Source: Brevundimonas vesicularis (GTDB taxonomy: Bacteria > Pseudomonadota > Alphaproteobacteria > Caulobacterales > Caulobacteraceae). From it: a stretch of 64,000 bases of DNA. Shown in pieces: positions 18,212 through 26,885 of this stretch. Within the stretch, counting starts at the first letter, position 1, and each line of letters opens with the position of its first letter. Location: the NCBI RefSeq assembly GCF_027886425.1, contig NZ_CP115671.1, positions 248,001 through 312,000 of the forward strand, written 5' to 3'. The notes under the pieces are model-generated. The model saw only the letters and a list, made by a program, of their open reading frames with translations. It was not told the DNA's origin and ran no database searches. Position numbers and translations under genes: made by a program.

Positions 18212-19000
18212 ATGTCAGACGTGATCGCCGAACCGACCTTCGAGCCGCCGGCGGACGCCCTGGCCTTCTATGAAGAGAGCCTGCGCCTGCTCAAGGAGAG
18301 CGGCATCCCCTTCCTGCTGTCGGGCACCTATGCGGTCACGGCCTACACCGGCATCCGCCGTCCGACCAAGGATCTGGATGTCTTCTGCAAGCCCGGCGAC
18401 TATCCCCGCATCCTGGCCTTCTTCCAGAAGCACGGCTACCGCACCGACGTCGAGGACGAGCGCTGGATCGCCAAGGTCTGGAAGGACGAGAAACACTTCT
18501 TCGACGTCATCTTCGCCATGTCCAACGGCACCATCGCGGTGTCCGACAGCTGGTTCAGCGAGGACCGGATCACCGTCTATGGCCATCAGGTCCAGATCAC
18601 CCCGCCCACGGCCCTGATCCTGTCAAAGGTCTTCATCCAGGACCGCTATCGCTATGACGGGGCCGACGTGAACCACGTCATCCTGAAACAGTCGGACGCC
18701 ATCGACTGGAAGAGCCTGCTGGACCAGATGGACCTCTATTGGGAGGTGCTGGCGGCCCATCTGCTGAACTTCCGCTTCGCCTACCCGACCGAGCGCGACC
18801 GCATCCCTCGCTGGCTGATGGAAGAGCTGGTCGAGCGGCTGACGGCCCAGATCGACCTGCCGGCGCCGCGCGTGAAGGTCTGTCGCGGTCGCCTTTTCAG
18901 TCCGCGCGACTATGTCGCCGACGTCGCCGAATGGGGCTTTGGCGACGTGGTCGGCAAGGGGCTGGAGGAACGCCACGACCCTGTCAACCTGGGCCACTGA
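18212..19000 (+). CDS. Nucleotidyltransferase-fold protein
   Basis: This 262-residue protein has the minimal nucleotidyltransferase pattern: LLSGTYAVTAYTG, then TKDLDVF with two acidic residues (about 47-52), and later FFDVIFAM as the third acidic strand. It resembles the AbiEii/MNT-type fold without being a clear AbiE toxin, and no antitoxin gene precedes it. A phosphoesterase gene follows 13 bp downstream on the same strand, so the two probably form an operon. The substrate is unknown. Confidence 0.75.
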   Translation: MSDVIAEPTFEPPADALAFYEESLRLLKESGIPFLLSGTYAVTAYTGIRRPTKDLDVFCKPGDYPRILAFFQKHGYRTDVEDERWIAKVWKDEKHFFDVIFAMSNGTIAVSDSWFSEDRITVYGHQVQITPPTALILSKVFIQDRYRYDGADVNHVILKQSDAIDWKSLLDQMDLYWEVLAAHLLNFRFAYPTERDRIPRWLMEELVERLTAQIDLPAPRVKVCRGRLFSPRDYVADVAEWGFGDVVGKGLEERHDPVNLGH

Positions 19001-19013
19001 AAGGTAAGCTGTC

Positions 19014-19787
19014 ATGACTGATGCTGCGCCGGACCCGCAGACGACCCAGCCCGGCCTGGAGCCCGGCCCCGCCAGGAAGATGCGCGTCGCCGCTGTCGGC
19101 GACCTGCATGTGGGCGAGGCCACCGAGCACAGCTATCGCGACCTGTTCGAACGGGTGTCGGACGATGCGGACGTGCTGTGCCTGTGCGGCGACCTGACCA
19201 ACTACGGCAAGACGCCCGAGGTCGAGCGGCTGCTGGAAGACCTGAAGCTGTGTACAATCCCCATGGTCGGCGTGCTGGGCAATCATGAGCACGAGTGCGG
19301 CCAGCCCGAGGTCGTCACCAAGATGCTGACCGACGCCGGGGTCAAGATGCTGACCGGCGAGGCCTATGAGATCGAGGGCGTCGGCTTTGCGGGCGGCAAG
19401 GGGTTCGTCGGCGGCTTCGGCCGCTATATGCTTTCCTCGTTCGGCGAGGCCTCGATCAAGCGTTTCGTTCAGGAGGCGGTCGAGGACGCCAATCTCATCG
19501 AGAACTCGATCCGCATGCTGCGCACCGAACGCTCGGTCGTGCTGCTGCACTATGCGCCCGTGGTCGAGACGGTGATGGGCGAGCCGCCCGAAATCCACGC
19601 CTTCCTGGGTTCGTCGCGTCTGGCCGAGACCATCGACCGCTATGACAATGTTCGCCTGGTCGTTCACGGTCACGCCCATCGCGGCGGACCGGAGGGACGC
19701 ACCACCAAGGGCACGCCCGTCTATAATGTCGCCCTGCCGGTGCTGAAGACCCTGGGCGACAAGCCTTATCGGGTCTTTGAAATCTGA
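19014..19787 (+). CDS. Calcineurin-like metallophosphoesterase
   Basis: This 257-residue protein shows the complete metallophosphoesterase signature: GDLHVGE (about 28-34), CGDLTNYG, GNHEHE, and the C-terminal VHGHAHRGG with LLHYAP before it. Together these provide the two-metal site. It is cytosolic and could act on phosphoesters or cyclic nucleotides. It follows the nucleotidyltransferase gene by 13 bp, and the pairing suggests a nucleotide-linked modification and its reversal, which is an inference only. Confidence 0.85.
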   Translation: MTDAAPDPQTTQPGLEPGPARKMRVAAVGDLHVGEATEHSYRDLFERVSDDADVLCLCGDLTNYGKTPEVERLLEDLKLCTIPMVGVLGNHEHECGQPEVVTKMLTDAGVKMLTGEAYEIEGVGFAGGKGFVGGFGRYMLSSFGEASIKRFVQEAVEDANLIENSIRMLRTERSVVLLHYAPVVETVMGEPPEIHAFLGSSRLAETIDRYDNVRLVVHGHAHRGGPEGRTTKGTPVYNVALPVLKTLGDKPYRVFEI

Positions 19788-19866
19788 CCGGACTGTAGGA
19801 GGGTGCGGCCGGGGCTGGGATGCAGCCTCGTTCGGGGCCGCAAGGCGGCCCGTCGTGGAGTTTCCG

Positions 19867-20325
19867 ATGCGCCTTCTGTCTTCCGCCGCGGCCGTCGCCG
19901 TCCTGGCCCTGACCACCCCCGCCTTCGCCGCCGGTCAGGCCGCCGCCCCTGCGCCTGCGCCGCAGGCCGCTCCGGCGCCTGAACCGGCCGAAGAGGCGGA
20001 CAGTCCCGAGGAAGCCGCCTTCGAGGCCAAGGCGGAAGCCTTCGGCCAGGTGATGGAGACGATGGCCAGTGAGATGCAGGCCGCCGCAGCCCAGGCCGAC
20101 AAGACCAAGGCCAAGGCGGACCTGGACGCCATCCAAGCCAAATATCAGCCCCAGGTCGACGCCTTTGCCGAAGATGTCCAGACGTTCGCCGTCAGCAGCG
20201 GCCAGGCGACGCCCGAACAACTCGCGCCTGCGATCCAGCAGATCAAGGGCATCCCTGCCGATGTCCGAGGCAAGATCGACGCCGCCGCTGTGGCGGCCGC
20301 GGCAGCCCCGGCCCAACCACAGTAA
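19867..20325 (+). CDS. Exported Ala/Glu-rich hypothetical protein (tandem paralogue 1)
   Basis: This 152-residue protein has a signal peptide (MRLLSSAAAVAVLALTTPAFA), a proline/alanine linker and a helical domain. Its segment EEAAFEAKAEAFGQVMETM followed by KYQPQVDAFAEDVQTF parallels the next gene. The ATG at 19867 begins the signal peptide; a small GC hairpin (GGCCGC-AAG-GCGGCC) sits just upstream. It is probably periplasmic. The function is unknown. Confidence 0.7.
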   Translation: MRLLSSAAAVAVLALTTPAFAAGQAAAPAPAPQAAPAPEPAEEADSPEEAAFEAKAEAFGQVMETMASEMQAAAAQADKTKAKADLDAIQAKYQPQVDAFAEDVQTFAVSSGQATPEQLAPAIQQIKGIPADVRGKIDAAAVAAAAAPAQPQ

Positions 20326-20405
20326 GCCGAGCCTTACCGCGATTTCACTTGAGACGGGGCGGCTGAGGGCGGAGTTTGCGCGGGTCATTCAACGGGAGCC
20401 GTCCC

Positions 20406-21005
20406 ATGATCCGCCTGCTCAGCCTGACCGCCGCCCTGGCGCTCGCGCCCCTGTCCTCGGCCCTGGCGCAGACCCCCGCGCCAGAGCCGGTTCCGGTTCC
20501 CGCCGAAGCCGCCGAAGCCCGCATGGAAGCCGCCGCCGAGGCCTTCGAAGCGCGCATGGAGACCTTTGGCGAACGCGCCGAGGCGATTTCCGAAGACGAG
20601 AGCCTGAGCGAGGCCGAACGCGGCCGTCGCATCGCCGCCCTGTGGTCGGACTATGCGCCCGACGTCGCGGCCTTCACCGCCGAGACGACGAAACACGCCA
20701 CCGAAATGGCCGCCCAGGCGCTGAAGGACATCGACGTCGACGCCATTGTCGCTGAGGCGCTGAATGACCCCGAGGTCAAACAGGCGATGGAAGAGGGGAT
20801 GCAGAAGGGCGTCGTCACCGCCGAAGGCATCGCCCGCAACAGCGCCTGGACCAATCCGACGCCCGAGCAGATGGAAACCTACAGCCTGGTCGCCCAATAC
20901 GCCCTGGACCAGGCCGCCGACGCCGTCGTCGAGGAGGGCGTCGAAGCGCCCGAGGCCCCGGAAGCGCCCGAGCCGCCGGCGCCGCCTGCCCGTCCGGCCG
21001 CCTAA
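20406..21005 (+). CDS. Exported Ala/Glu-rich hypothetical protein (tandem paralogue 2)
   Basis: This 199-residue protein has a signal peptide (MIRLLSLTAALALAPLSSALA). The mature part repeats the design of the preceding gene: AEAFEARMETFGERAEAIS, then DYAPDVAAFTAETTKHA. A proline/glutamate/alanine tail (EAPEAPEAPEPPAPPARP) ends it. The ATG at 20406 follows GGGAG at a good distance. The two genes are probably a local duplication. They are likely periplasmic and of unknown function. Confidence 0.7.
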   Translation: MIRLLSLTAALALAPLSSALAQTPAPEPVPVPAEAAEARMEAAAEAFEARMETFGERAEAISEDESLSEAERGRRIAALWSDYAPDVAAFTAETTKHATEMAAQALKDIDVDAIVAEALNDPEVKQAMEEGMQKGVVTAEGIARNSAWTNPTPEQMETYSLVAQYALDQAADAVVEEGVEAPEAPEAPEPPAPPARPAA

Positions 21006-21011
21006 CATCCT

Positions 21012-21157
21012 TGTCTCCTCCCAATGCAATGGGGAGGGGGACCGCGCAGCTGTGGAGGGGTTCTTCTAATCGCCCGGATGCGTATTGGCGCTGAAGAGCC
21101 GGTCCGTCACGGCGCAAGATGCGCCGCGCCACTTCCCCGCGACGCGGGGAGGAGACA
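21012..21157. repeat. REP-like palindromic intergenic element
   Basis: TGTCTCCTCCC (21012-21022) and its exact complement GGGAGGAGACA (21147-21157) bracket about 125 bp. Inside are more small palindromes such as CCCCGCGACGCGGGG and the string GTGGAGGGGTTCTTCT. The layout resembles the dispersed palindromic units of Caulobacterales. No gene is supported inside. Confidence 0.55.
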
Positions 21158-21200
21158 GAGCGCCTTGACCGCGCCCGACTAAGCAGCGACATCGCGCCGC

Positions 21201-21833
21201 ATGCCCGCCCTGCCCGTCGATCCGCACCTCTATTCGACCTTCCTCGGCGTCATGGCGGTGATGGCGATCACGCCCGGCCCAGCCAATCTGTTCGCCGTCG
21301 CGACCGGCGTTGAAAAGGGCCGCGCCTCGGCCCTGATCGGCGTGCTGGGCATGAACGCCGCGACGCTGGTGTGGTTCGGTGCCGCGGCCCTGGGTCTGGG
21401 CGCCCTGGTCAAGGCCTTTCCCGCCGCCTTCAAGGTCATCGCCGTCCTGGGCGCGCTCTATGTGGCCTGGCTGGGGATCAAGGCGCTGCGCGGCGCCTTC
21501 GCCACCGCCGCCGATCCCGACAAGGTCGTCGTCAAGAAGGGCCGCAGCGCCCTGATCGACGGGTTCGCCGTCCAGATCGCAAACCCCAAGGCTATCCTGT
21601 TCTTCACCGCCGTCCTGCCGCCCTTCATCGACGTGAACCGCCCGGTCGCGCCGCAGATGGCGATGTTCGCCATGGCGGCCATCGGCATGGATATGGTGTC
21701 GATGAGCACCTATGCCCTGTCCGGCGCCGCCTTGTCGCGACGCATGCAGCAACCGCGCTTTCGAAAGGGCTTCGGCGTCTTCGTCGGCCTGCTGCTGATG
21801 GTCGCCGCCGTGCTGATCGTAATGAGGCTCTAG
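21201..21833 (+). CDS. LysE-family amino-acid exporter
   Basis: This 210-residue integral membrane protein of the LysE/RhtB family is an inner-membrane exporter of amino acids or their derivatives. The family signature MAITPGPANLFAVATG (about 20-36) is clear, and IQIANPKAILFFTAVLPPFI is present in the form VQIANPKAILFF. Six hydrophobic segments are visible. It follows a palindromic repeat and precedes an unrelated lipoprotein gene. The exported compound is unknown. Confidence 0.9.
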   Translation: MPALPVDPHLYSTFLGVMAVMAITPGPANLFAVATGVEKGRASALIGVLGMNAATLVWFGAAALGLGALVKAFPAAFKVIAVLGALYVAWLGIKALRGAFATAADPDKVVVKKGRSALIDGFAVQIANPKAILFFTAVLPPFIDVNRPVAPQMAMFAMAAIGMDMVSMSTYALSGAALSRRMQQPRFRKGFGVFVGLLLMVAAVLIVMRL

Positions 21834-21932
21834 ACGCCGCGACGCTTCGTCATACAGTGGTCGGGAACGCCTTCGTTCATGCTCCGTTCAGCCGTCAGAG
21901 CGCCCGAATGGGCGATCAAGGAGTTTGATGTC

Positions 21933-22505
21933 ATGAAAACCCTCCCCCTGAAGACCCTGGCGGTGACCGTCGCCGCCGGTCTGGCTCTGGCGGCCTGCGC
22001 CACCGCCACCCCTTATCAACCCGCAGGCTTCAACGGCCAGCGTGGCGGCTATGCCGAGCAGCGCCTGGAGAACAATCGTTTCCGGGTCAGCTTCTCGGGC
22101 AATTCGCTGACCTCGCGCGAACAGGTCGAGCAGTCGCTGCTGCTGCGTTCGGCCGAACTGACCGTCGAGAGTGGTTACGACTGGTTCTCCACCGTCAATC
22201 GCGCCACCGACCGCGACACCCGCTTCGTGGGTACGCCCGATCCGTTCTATTCGGGCTATAACCGCTTCTACAGCCCCTATTGGGGTCCGTCATGGCGCTA
22301 CTACCGCAGCGGCTTCTGGAGCCCGTGGGACCGTTACGGCCCGTGGGGCGTCAACGACTTCGACGTCCGTCAGGTCGATCGATTCGAGGCCAATGCCGAG
22401 ATCGTCCTGGGTCGCGGCCCCAAACCCGCCAACGACCCCAACGCCTTCGACGCCCGCGAGGTGATCCAGAACCTGGGTCCGCAGGTCACCCGCCCGGCGG
22501 CCTGA
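21933..22505 (+). CDS. CC0125/CC1285-type lipoprotein
   Basis: This 190-residue protein has a lipoprotein signal peptide ending LALAAC (lipidated Cys about 23). The mature part begins with a conserved NRFRVSFSGNSLTSREQVEQ block, continues LLLRSAELTVESGYDWF, and has a tyrosine/tryptophan-rich middle (YYRSGFWSPWDRYGPWG). This matches what I recall of the Caulobacter CC0125/CC1285 lipoprotein family, whose role is unknown. The ATG at 21933 has AAGGAG upstream. A bidirectional terminator separates it from the converging gene. Confidence 0.75.
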   Translation: MKTLPLKTLAVTVAAGLALAACATATPYQPAGFNGQRGGYAEQRLENNRFRVSFSGNSLTSREQVEQSLLLRSAELTVESGYDWFSTVNRATDRDTRFVGTPDPFYSGYNRFYSPYWGPSWRYYRSGFWSPWDRYGPWGVNDFDVRQVDRFEANAEIVLGRGPKPANDPNAFDAREVIQNLGPQVTRPAA

Positions 22506-22510
22506 TGATA

Positions 22511-22549
22511 AAAGCCCCTCTCCACGGCGTGGAGAGGGGCTTTTTCTTT
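22511..22549. terminator. Bidirectional rho-independent terminator
   Basis: A 14-bp perfect stem (AAAGCCCCTCTCCA) with loop CGGCG is flanked by an A-rich left side and TTCTTT on the right. It ends the lipoprotein transcript and, read from the other strand, the converging DUF6065-like gene whose last codons it abuts. Confidence 0.9.
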
Positions 22550-23316
22550 CATCCCACCCGCGGCGACTTCAGCCGGCGCTTGTTAGAGTGGGTCGCCGGC
22601 GCCGTGCCCAGATCTTCCGGCACCTCGCCCTTGAAATAGTAGCGCTGCCACGCCTCCTTGGCCGCATCCGGATCGCCGCCGGCCAGACGCTGGTTGAAGT
22701 CGGTGCGGGCGCGGTTCCAGGCCTCGAACTGACCCTTCATCACCGGGTTGGATTCCAGCGTGCGGATGATCGGCTGGAACTGCTCGACCTTCTTGTGCTC
22801 GATCAGGTTGATGAAGCAGAAGGGTTCGCCCTTCTCAAACGTGATCCGCCCCGGCCGGGTGAATATCCAGTTCATCGTGAAGGGGAAGGGCAGCCAGTCC
22901 GTCTCGATCAGGCCGACAAGCGGCTGGATGCCGTCCTTCACATGGTTGGGCGACCCCGAACACATCATCCCCCAGCCAGGCGGCGTGCGGAACAGATATT
23001 GCGGATGCATGGTCAGCACCCCGCGCGAGAAGTGCGAGGTGACGAAATGGGCCAGATCGTGCTGGGGCCGATCCGGCGTGATGACGATGTCTTCCTGGCG
23101 CGGACCGCCGTTCCACTCGGCCGAGAAGCCGAACGGGCACAGGATTTCCCATCCCGTCGTGTTGGCCATGTTCAGCGGCAGACAGCGATAGGGGTGGCGA
23201 CTGATGAAGGCGTCCATCCAGTTGCGCGACTGGCGGCCGGGCACCAGGTCCGGCGGCCGGGCCGTCATCGGATAGCATTCCAGTTCCAGCGGGCGCGTGT
23301 TGACGGTATCGACCAT
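22549..23316 (-). CDS. DUF6065-like protein
   Basis: This 255-residue soluble protein has no signal peptide. It matches my recollection of the DUF6065 family: LECYPM near the start, NMANTTGWEILCPFGFSAEW, HFSRGVLTMHPQYLFRTPPG, WLPFPFTMNWIFTRPG and FEKGEPFCFI. The function is not known, though such genes often sit near sugar or secondary metabolism clusters. The second ATG (23316) is chosen because AGGA lies 7 bases before it; the first ATG (23322) has no room for a ribosome binding site. Confidence 0.75.
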   Translation of the reverse strand: MVDTVNTRPLELECYPMTARPPDLVPGRQSRNWMDAFISRHPYRCLPLNMANTTGWEILCPFGFSAEWNGGPRQEDIVITPDRPQHDLAHFVTSHFSRGVLTMHPQYLFRTPPGWGMMCSGSPNHVKDGIQPLVGLIETDWLPFPFTMNWIFTRPGRITFEKGEPFCFINLIEHKKVEQFQPIIRTLESNPVMKGQFEAWNRARTDFNQRLAGGDPDAAKEAWQRYYFKGEVPEDLGTAPATHSNKRRLKSPRVG

Positions 23317-23353
23317 GACCATGTCCTAACGCCCGAAACCCGACGGCTCAACC

Positions 23354-23866
23354 ATGACTGACGCACCCGCTTTCGACCGCGAGACCCTGACCGTCTGGCT
23401 GAAGGAGAACGGCGTCGATCACCTTACCCACGACCACCCGGCCGTTTTTCGCGTCGAAGAGGGGCTGGATCTCAAGGCCGACCTGCCCGGCGCCCATACC
23501 AAGAACCTGTTCCTGAAGGATCACAAAGGCCGGCTGTGGCTGATCTCGGCGCGTCAGGACACGGTGATCGACCTGAAACGCGCCGCCGCCGTCATGGGGT
23601 CGGGCCGCTTGTCGTTCGGCGCCGAGACCCTGATGTGGGAAACGCTGGGCGTCCGCCCGGGCTCGGTCACGGCATTGGGCCTGATCAACGACATCGACCG
23701 CCGCGTGACCTTCGTGCTGGACCAGCGCCTTTGGGACGCCGACATCGTCAACTTCCACCCCCTGATCAATACGGCGACCACCGCCCTGGATCAGTCGGCT
23801 TTCCGGCGGGTGCTGGCGCTGCTGGAGCGGGAGCCGATCGTTGTGGATTTCGAGGCGCTGTGCTGA
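23354..23866 (+). CDS. YbaK/ProX-type prolyl-tRNA editing protein
   Basis: This 170-residue single-domain protein of the bacterial prolyl-tRNA synthetase-associated (INS/ProXp-ala) family hydrolyses mischarged Ala-tRNA(Pro). The catalytic lysine pattern is in [16 protein letters not shown], and [27 protein letters not shown] is a family hallmark. Its length is right for the stand-alone form. It diverges from the DUF6065-like gene by about 37 bp, so the two promoters overlap. Confidence 0.88.
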   Translation: MTDAPAFDRETLTVWLKENGVDHLTHDHPAVFRVEEGLDLKADLPGAHTKNLFLKDHKGRLWLISARQDTVIDLKRAAAVMGSGRLSFGAETLMWETLGVRPGSVTALGLINDIDRRVTFVLDQRLWDADIVNFHPLINTATTALDQSAFRRVLALLEREPIVVDFEALC

Positions 23867-23995
23867 TCGAAGGCACCGTGTCGCCTCCGCATTTGGATCT
23901 CTTGATGTAGCCTTCGGTTGGAAAGGCCATGACGCTCAAAGACATTCAAGCGTCCGCTCAGAGAGATTTGGATCATCTAGGGGCCGAAGGGGGCA

Positions 23996-24514
23996 TCAGG
24001 CGGGAGGCACGTCCTTCTCAGACCAAGCCCTGCATTCTCGGAGCAGGCGGTTCCTCTTTGCGCCAGACGACACCACTTCCGCCGAAACGCACGCCGCCAG
24101 CGCGATGACAGCGTAGAATCCGACTTCGACGGAGACCCCGGAGCGGATCGATGAATAGACCCCCATCAACCCGCATACCGTGCAAAGAAGGCTCGCGATC
24201 GCATACGCGTATGTCGACCACTGAAACCGATAGCCGGCTGAATGCAGCGTCTTGGTCTCCCAGTCTCTAAATGCTTTCAAATCGACCTCGGTAAAGCGAA
24301 ACTCGATCGATCCGAGATGATAGACGCCGTCTGTATACAGCCAGTGCATATAAGCGCCGATCATGAGCACGATAGCTGCTGTGTAGAGAGGCGCTCCAGG
24401 TGCCGAAGCTGCTGCATCATCACCAAAAACCAGGGCCGCCGCAGGCAGAGCCCCTATCGCCCCCAGGACGGCCTGAATTCTCTGCCCCTCTAACGCCTTC
24501 CATTCCATGCTCAC
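23996..24514 (-). CDS. Hypothetical membrane protein
   Basis: This 172-residue protein has four hydrophobic stretches (about 13-33, 44-62, 100-118 and 125-145) and a basic C-terminal tail, so it is probably an inner-membrane protein. No family is recognised. Local base composition is less GC-rich than the neighbouring backbone genes, and the codon use is less biased, which hints at recent acquisition. Around it lie about 130 bp and 320 bp without supported genes. Confidence 0.6.
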   Translation of the reverse strand: MSMEWKALEGQRIQAVLGAIGALPAAALVFGDDAAASAPGAPLYTAAIVLMIGAYMHWLYTDGVYHLGSIEFRFTEVDLKAFRDWETKTLHSAGYRFQWSTYAYAIASLLCTVCGLMGVYSSIRSGVSVEVGFYAVIALAACVSAEVVSSGAKRNRLLRECRAWSEKDVPPA

Positions 24515-24832
24515 TGTATTCCCTCCATCCGTTATCGGTGGACCAGTGATCGTTCGGTTCGACTTAGACGTCCAGCTACAGAGTTCCCGCTAACCAACCA
24601 TCGGTAGAAGCGCCTACCCCGCTTGACGATCCGCGCCTCCGCCCCATCTCGTAAATCACGGTGAACGGGCAGACGAGCGGCGGGGGAAGTCAGACGAATT
24701 AGACGAATTAGACGGTGTTTTTCCATGACGACCGTCTGAAATCCCGGCGCGACCTTTTCCCGGCTTGATGCCGACGCATCTCGACGCCATCTGAACCGTT
24801 GAACCTGACCGATCTCTGCGCGGACCTCGCCC
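24515..24832. other. Intergenic region without a supported gene
   Basis: About 318 bp between the membrane protein and the thioredoxin-fold gene. It contains two tandem copies of AGACGAATT (24692-24709) followed by a partial third. Promoters for both flanking genes should lie here, but no clear motif is seen. Confidence 0.5.
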
Positions 24833-25750
24833 ATGACCCTGCTCGACCCGACCCTGACCCCCGACGCCGCCGGCGACCTGATCAAGGAAGGCACCGACGC
24901 CTCCTTCATGACCGACGTGATCGAGGCGTCGAAGCATCAGCCGGTCATCGTCGACTTCTGGGCCACCTGGTGCGGGCCGTGCCGGACCCTGGGTCCGGCG
25001 CTGGAGAAGGCCGTGCGCGCCGCCAAGGGGGCGGTGAAGATGGTCAAGATCGATGTCGACGCCAACCCGGCCTATGCGGGCCAGCTGCGGGTGCAGTCGA
25101 TCCCGACGGTCTACGCCTTCGTCAACGGCCAGCCGGTCGACGGCTTCCAGGGCGCCATTCCCGACAGCCAGATCAAGGCCTTCATCGACAAGCTGACCGG
25201 CGGTCAGGGCGGCTCGACCGAGACGGCGCAACTGCTGGAGCTGGGTGAGGAATCGCTGGGCCTGAACGACTTCGGCGGCGCGGCCCAGGCCTTCGCCCAC
25301 GTCCTGTCGATCGAGCCCGAGAACGAGAAAGCCATCGCCGGCATGGCGCGGGTCTATCTGGCGGGCGGCGACCCCGAACAGGCGGCCCAGACCATCGCCA
25401 TGGCGCCGCAGGATTCCAAGGAACCGACGGTCCAGAGCGTGCGCGCCCAACTGGCCCTGGCGTCCAAGGCGCCCACCGGCGATTTGGCCGGCGCCTCGGC
25501 CGGACTTGAGGCCAAGGTCGCCGCCGATCCGAACGATCATCAGGCGCGTTTCGACTTGGCCGAGGCCCAGAGCGCGGCCGGCGACTTCAAGGGCGCGGTC
25601 GACAATCTGCTGGCCATCATCCAGGCCGACCGCGAGTGGAACGATCAGGCGGCCCGCAAACAGCTGCTGGTCATCTTCGAGGCGGCGGGCCTGACCTCTG
25701 ACGTGTCCAAGGATGGTCGCCGCCGCCTGTCGTCCATTCTGTTTTCGTGA
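24833..25750 (+). CDS. Thioredoxin/TPR co-chaperone (YbbN/CnoX type)
   Basis: This 305-residue cytosolic protein has an N-terminal thioredoxin domain (about 20-125) with an intact WCGPC active site and a C-terminal tetratricopeptide region (about 135-300). E. coli YbbN/CnoX has the same architecture and acts as a redox-linked holdase that hands clients to GroEL and DnaK. E. coli CnoX has a changed active site; here both cysteines remain, so it may be redox active. A LON-domain gene follows 55 bp downstream, with a small hairpin in between, and probably shares the transcript. Confidence 0.88.
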   Translation: MTLLDPTLTPDAAGDLIKEGTDASFMTDVIEASKHQPVIVDFWATWCGPCRTLGPALEKAVRAAKGAVKMVKIDVDANPAYAGQLRVQSIPTVYAFVNGQPVDGFQGAIPDSQIKAFIDKLTGGQGGSTETAQLLELGEESLGLNDFGGAAQAFAHVLSIEPENEKAIAGMARVYLAGGDPEQAAQTIAMAPQDSKEPTVQSVRAQLALASKAPTGDLAGASAGLEAKVAADPNDHQARFDLAEAQSAAGDFKGAVDNLLAIIQADREWNDQAARKQLLVIFEAAGLTSDVSKDGRRRLSSILFS

Positions 25751-25762
25751 TCCAGAACAAGC

Positions 25763-25794
25763 GGGCCTCAAGCAGCGCGAAGCGCGGTAGGCCC
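25763..25794 (+). other. Intercistronic hairpin
   Basis: GGGCCT and AGGCCC enclose an inner CGC-AA-GCG hairpin between the thioredoxin-fold gene and the LON-domain gene. There is no T-tract, so it is more likely an RNA-stabilising or spacer hairpin than a terminator. Confidence 0.35.
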
Positions 25795-25805
25795 CAGGAG
25801 AAGTG

Positions 25806-26462
25806 ATGCCTCAAGGCTATGTCCGCGCCCTCGACCTGCCCCAGGTGATCCCGGTGTTCCCGCTGGGCGGGACCATCCTGCTGCCGCGCGGACAGCTGCC
25901 GCTGAACATCTTCGAGCCGCGCTATCTGAACATGGTGGACGACGCCATGGCCGGCGACCGGATCATCGGCCTGGTCCAGCCCAAGGGCGGCACGCCGGCC
26001 CTGCCCGGTTTGTCGCCGGTTGGCTGCGCGGGTCGGATCACCAGTTTCGCCGAGACCTCTGACGGGCGCTATCTGATCACCCTGACCGGCGTGTCACGCT
26101 TCCGCATCGCCGCCGAAATGCCGTCCAAGACCCCCTATCGCCAGGTCCGCGCGGCGTTCGAGGCCTATGAGGACGATCTGGTCTCCCCGCCCGAGGAGCC
26201 GGACTTCGACCGCGACGCGTTTCTGGACGCCCTGCGCGCCTATATGGCCCACCGGCTTCTGGACATCGATTGGGAGACGGCCGAGACCGCGCCGATGGAG
26301 GCCCTGGTCAACAGCCTGTCGATGGCCCTGCCCTTCGAGCCGGCCGAGAAACAGGCGCTGCTGGAGGCGATGGGCCTGATGCCCCGCGCCGAGGCCCTGA
26401 CCGCCCTGATGCGCATCGACGCCGCCGACGGCGGTGACGACGCCGCGCCGTCCATGCAATAA
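25806..26462 (+). CDS. LON-substrate-binding-domain protein
   Basis: This 218-residue protein consists of a single LON N-terminal domain without ATPase or protease parts. Recognisable blocks are [34 protein letters not shown] and IGLVQPKG. Stand-alone proteins of this type are common in proteobacteria and are presumed to bind unfolded substrates. The ATG at 25806 is preceded by AGGAG with five bases of spacing. It sits between a co-chaperone gene and a Trm112-like gene, probably in one operon. Confidence 0.87.
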   Translation: MPQGYVRALDLPQVIPVFPLGGTILLPRGQLPLNIFEPRYLNMVDDAMAGDRIIGLVQPKGGTPALPGLSPVGCAGRITSFAETSDGRYLITLTGVSRFRIAAEMPSKTPYRQVRAAFEAYEDDLVSPPEEPDFDRDAFLDALRAYMAHRLLDIDWETAETAPMEALVNSLSMALPFEPAEKQALLEAMGLMPRAEALTALMRIDAADGGDDAAPSMQ

Positions 26463-26487
26463 GCGGCCACGCTTTCAGGAACCCGCC

Positions 26488-26682
26488 ATGAGTGATGCTT
26501 TCAACACCCCGGTCTCCGTCGATCCCCGTCTGCTGGAGGTGCTGGTCTGCCCGGTCACGCGCGGCAAGCTGACCTACGACCGCGACGCCAACGAACTGAT
26601 CTCGTCGGGCGCCAAACTGGCCTATCCGATCCGCGAAGGCGTCCCGATCATGCTGGCCGAAGAAGCGCGTCAGCTGGACTGA
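26488..26682 (+). CDS. Trm112-family protein
   Basis: This 64-residue protein has the Trm112/YcaR pattern: [17 protein letters not shown], then [14 protein letters not shown]. Eukaryotic Trm112 activates methyltransferases; bacterial versions are small partners of unknown clients. Only one cysteine of the zinc-ribbon remains, as in many proteobacterial members. It lies 25 bp after the LON-domain gene and follows AGGA. Confidence 0.85.
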   Translation: MSDAFNTPVSVDPRLLEVLVCPVTRGKLTYDRDANELISSGAKLAYPIREGVPIMLAEEARQLD

Positions 26683-26690
26683 TTCCATGC

Positions 26691-26820
26691 TCCGCTCATC
26701 CCCTCGAAAGCGGGGACCCAGCGCTTTTGGCGATAAGCCGTATCCGATGGATGCCCTTGATCGATCCAATGCGCTGACGGGTGAAAGAACTGGGTCCCCG
26801 CTTTCGAGGGGATGAGCGGA
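26691..26820. repeat. 130-bp palindromic element with 31-bp perfect inverted ends
   Basis: The arm at 26691-26721 (starting TCCGCTCATCCCCTCGAAAG) is exactly complementary to 26790-26820. The arms are separated by 68 bp with no coding potential. The element fills the space between the Trm112-like gene and gshB. It looks like a dispersed palindromic unit or a MITE. It may also fold in mRNA and separate the two genes. Confidence 0.8.
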
Positions 26821-26885
26821 TGGGGTTGCGGTGCCGCTTCCTCGCTCCCATTCCATTCGTGCCTGCCAAAGCAAGGAAAGCCTCG

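Noticed and set aside
24692..24709. Tandem AGACGAATT repeats as a CRISPR or iteron array
   Set aside because: Only two full copies without spacers and no rep or cas gene nearby.
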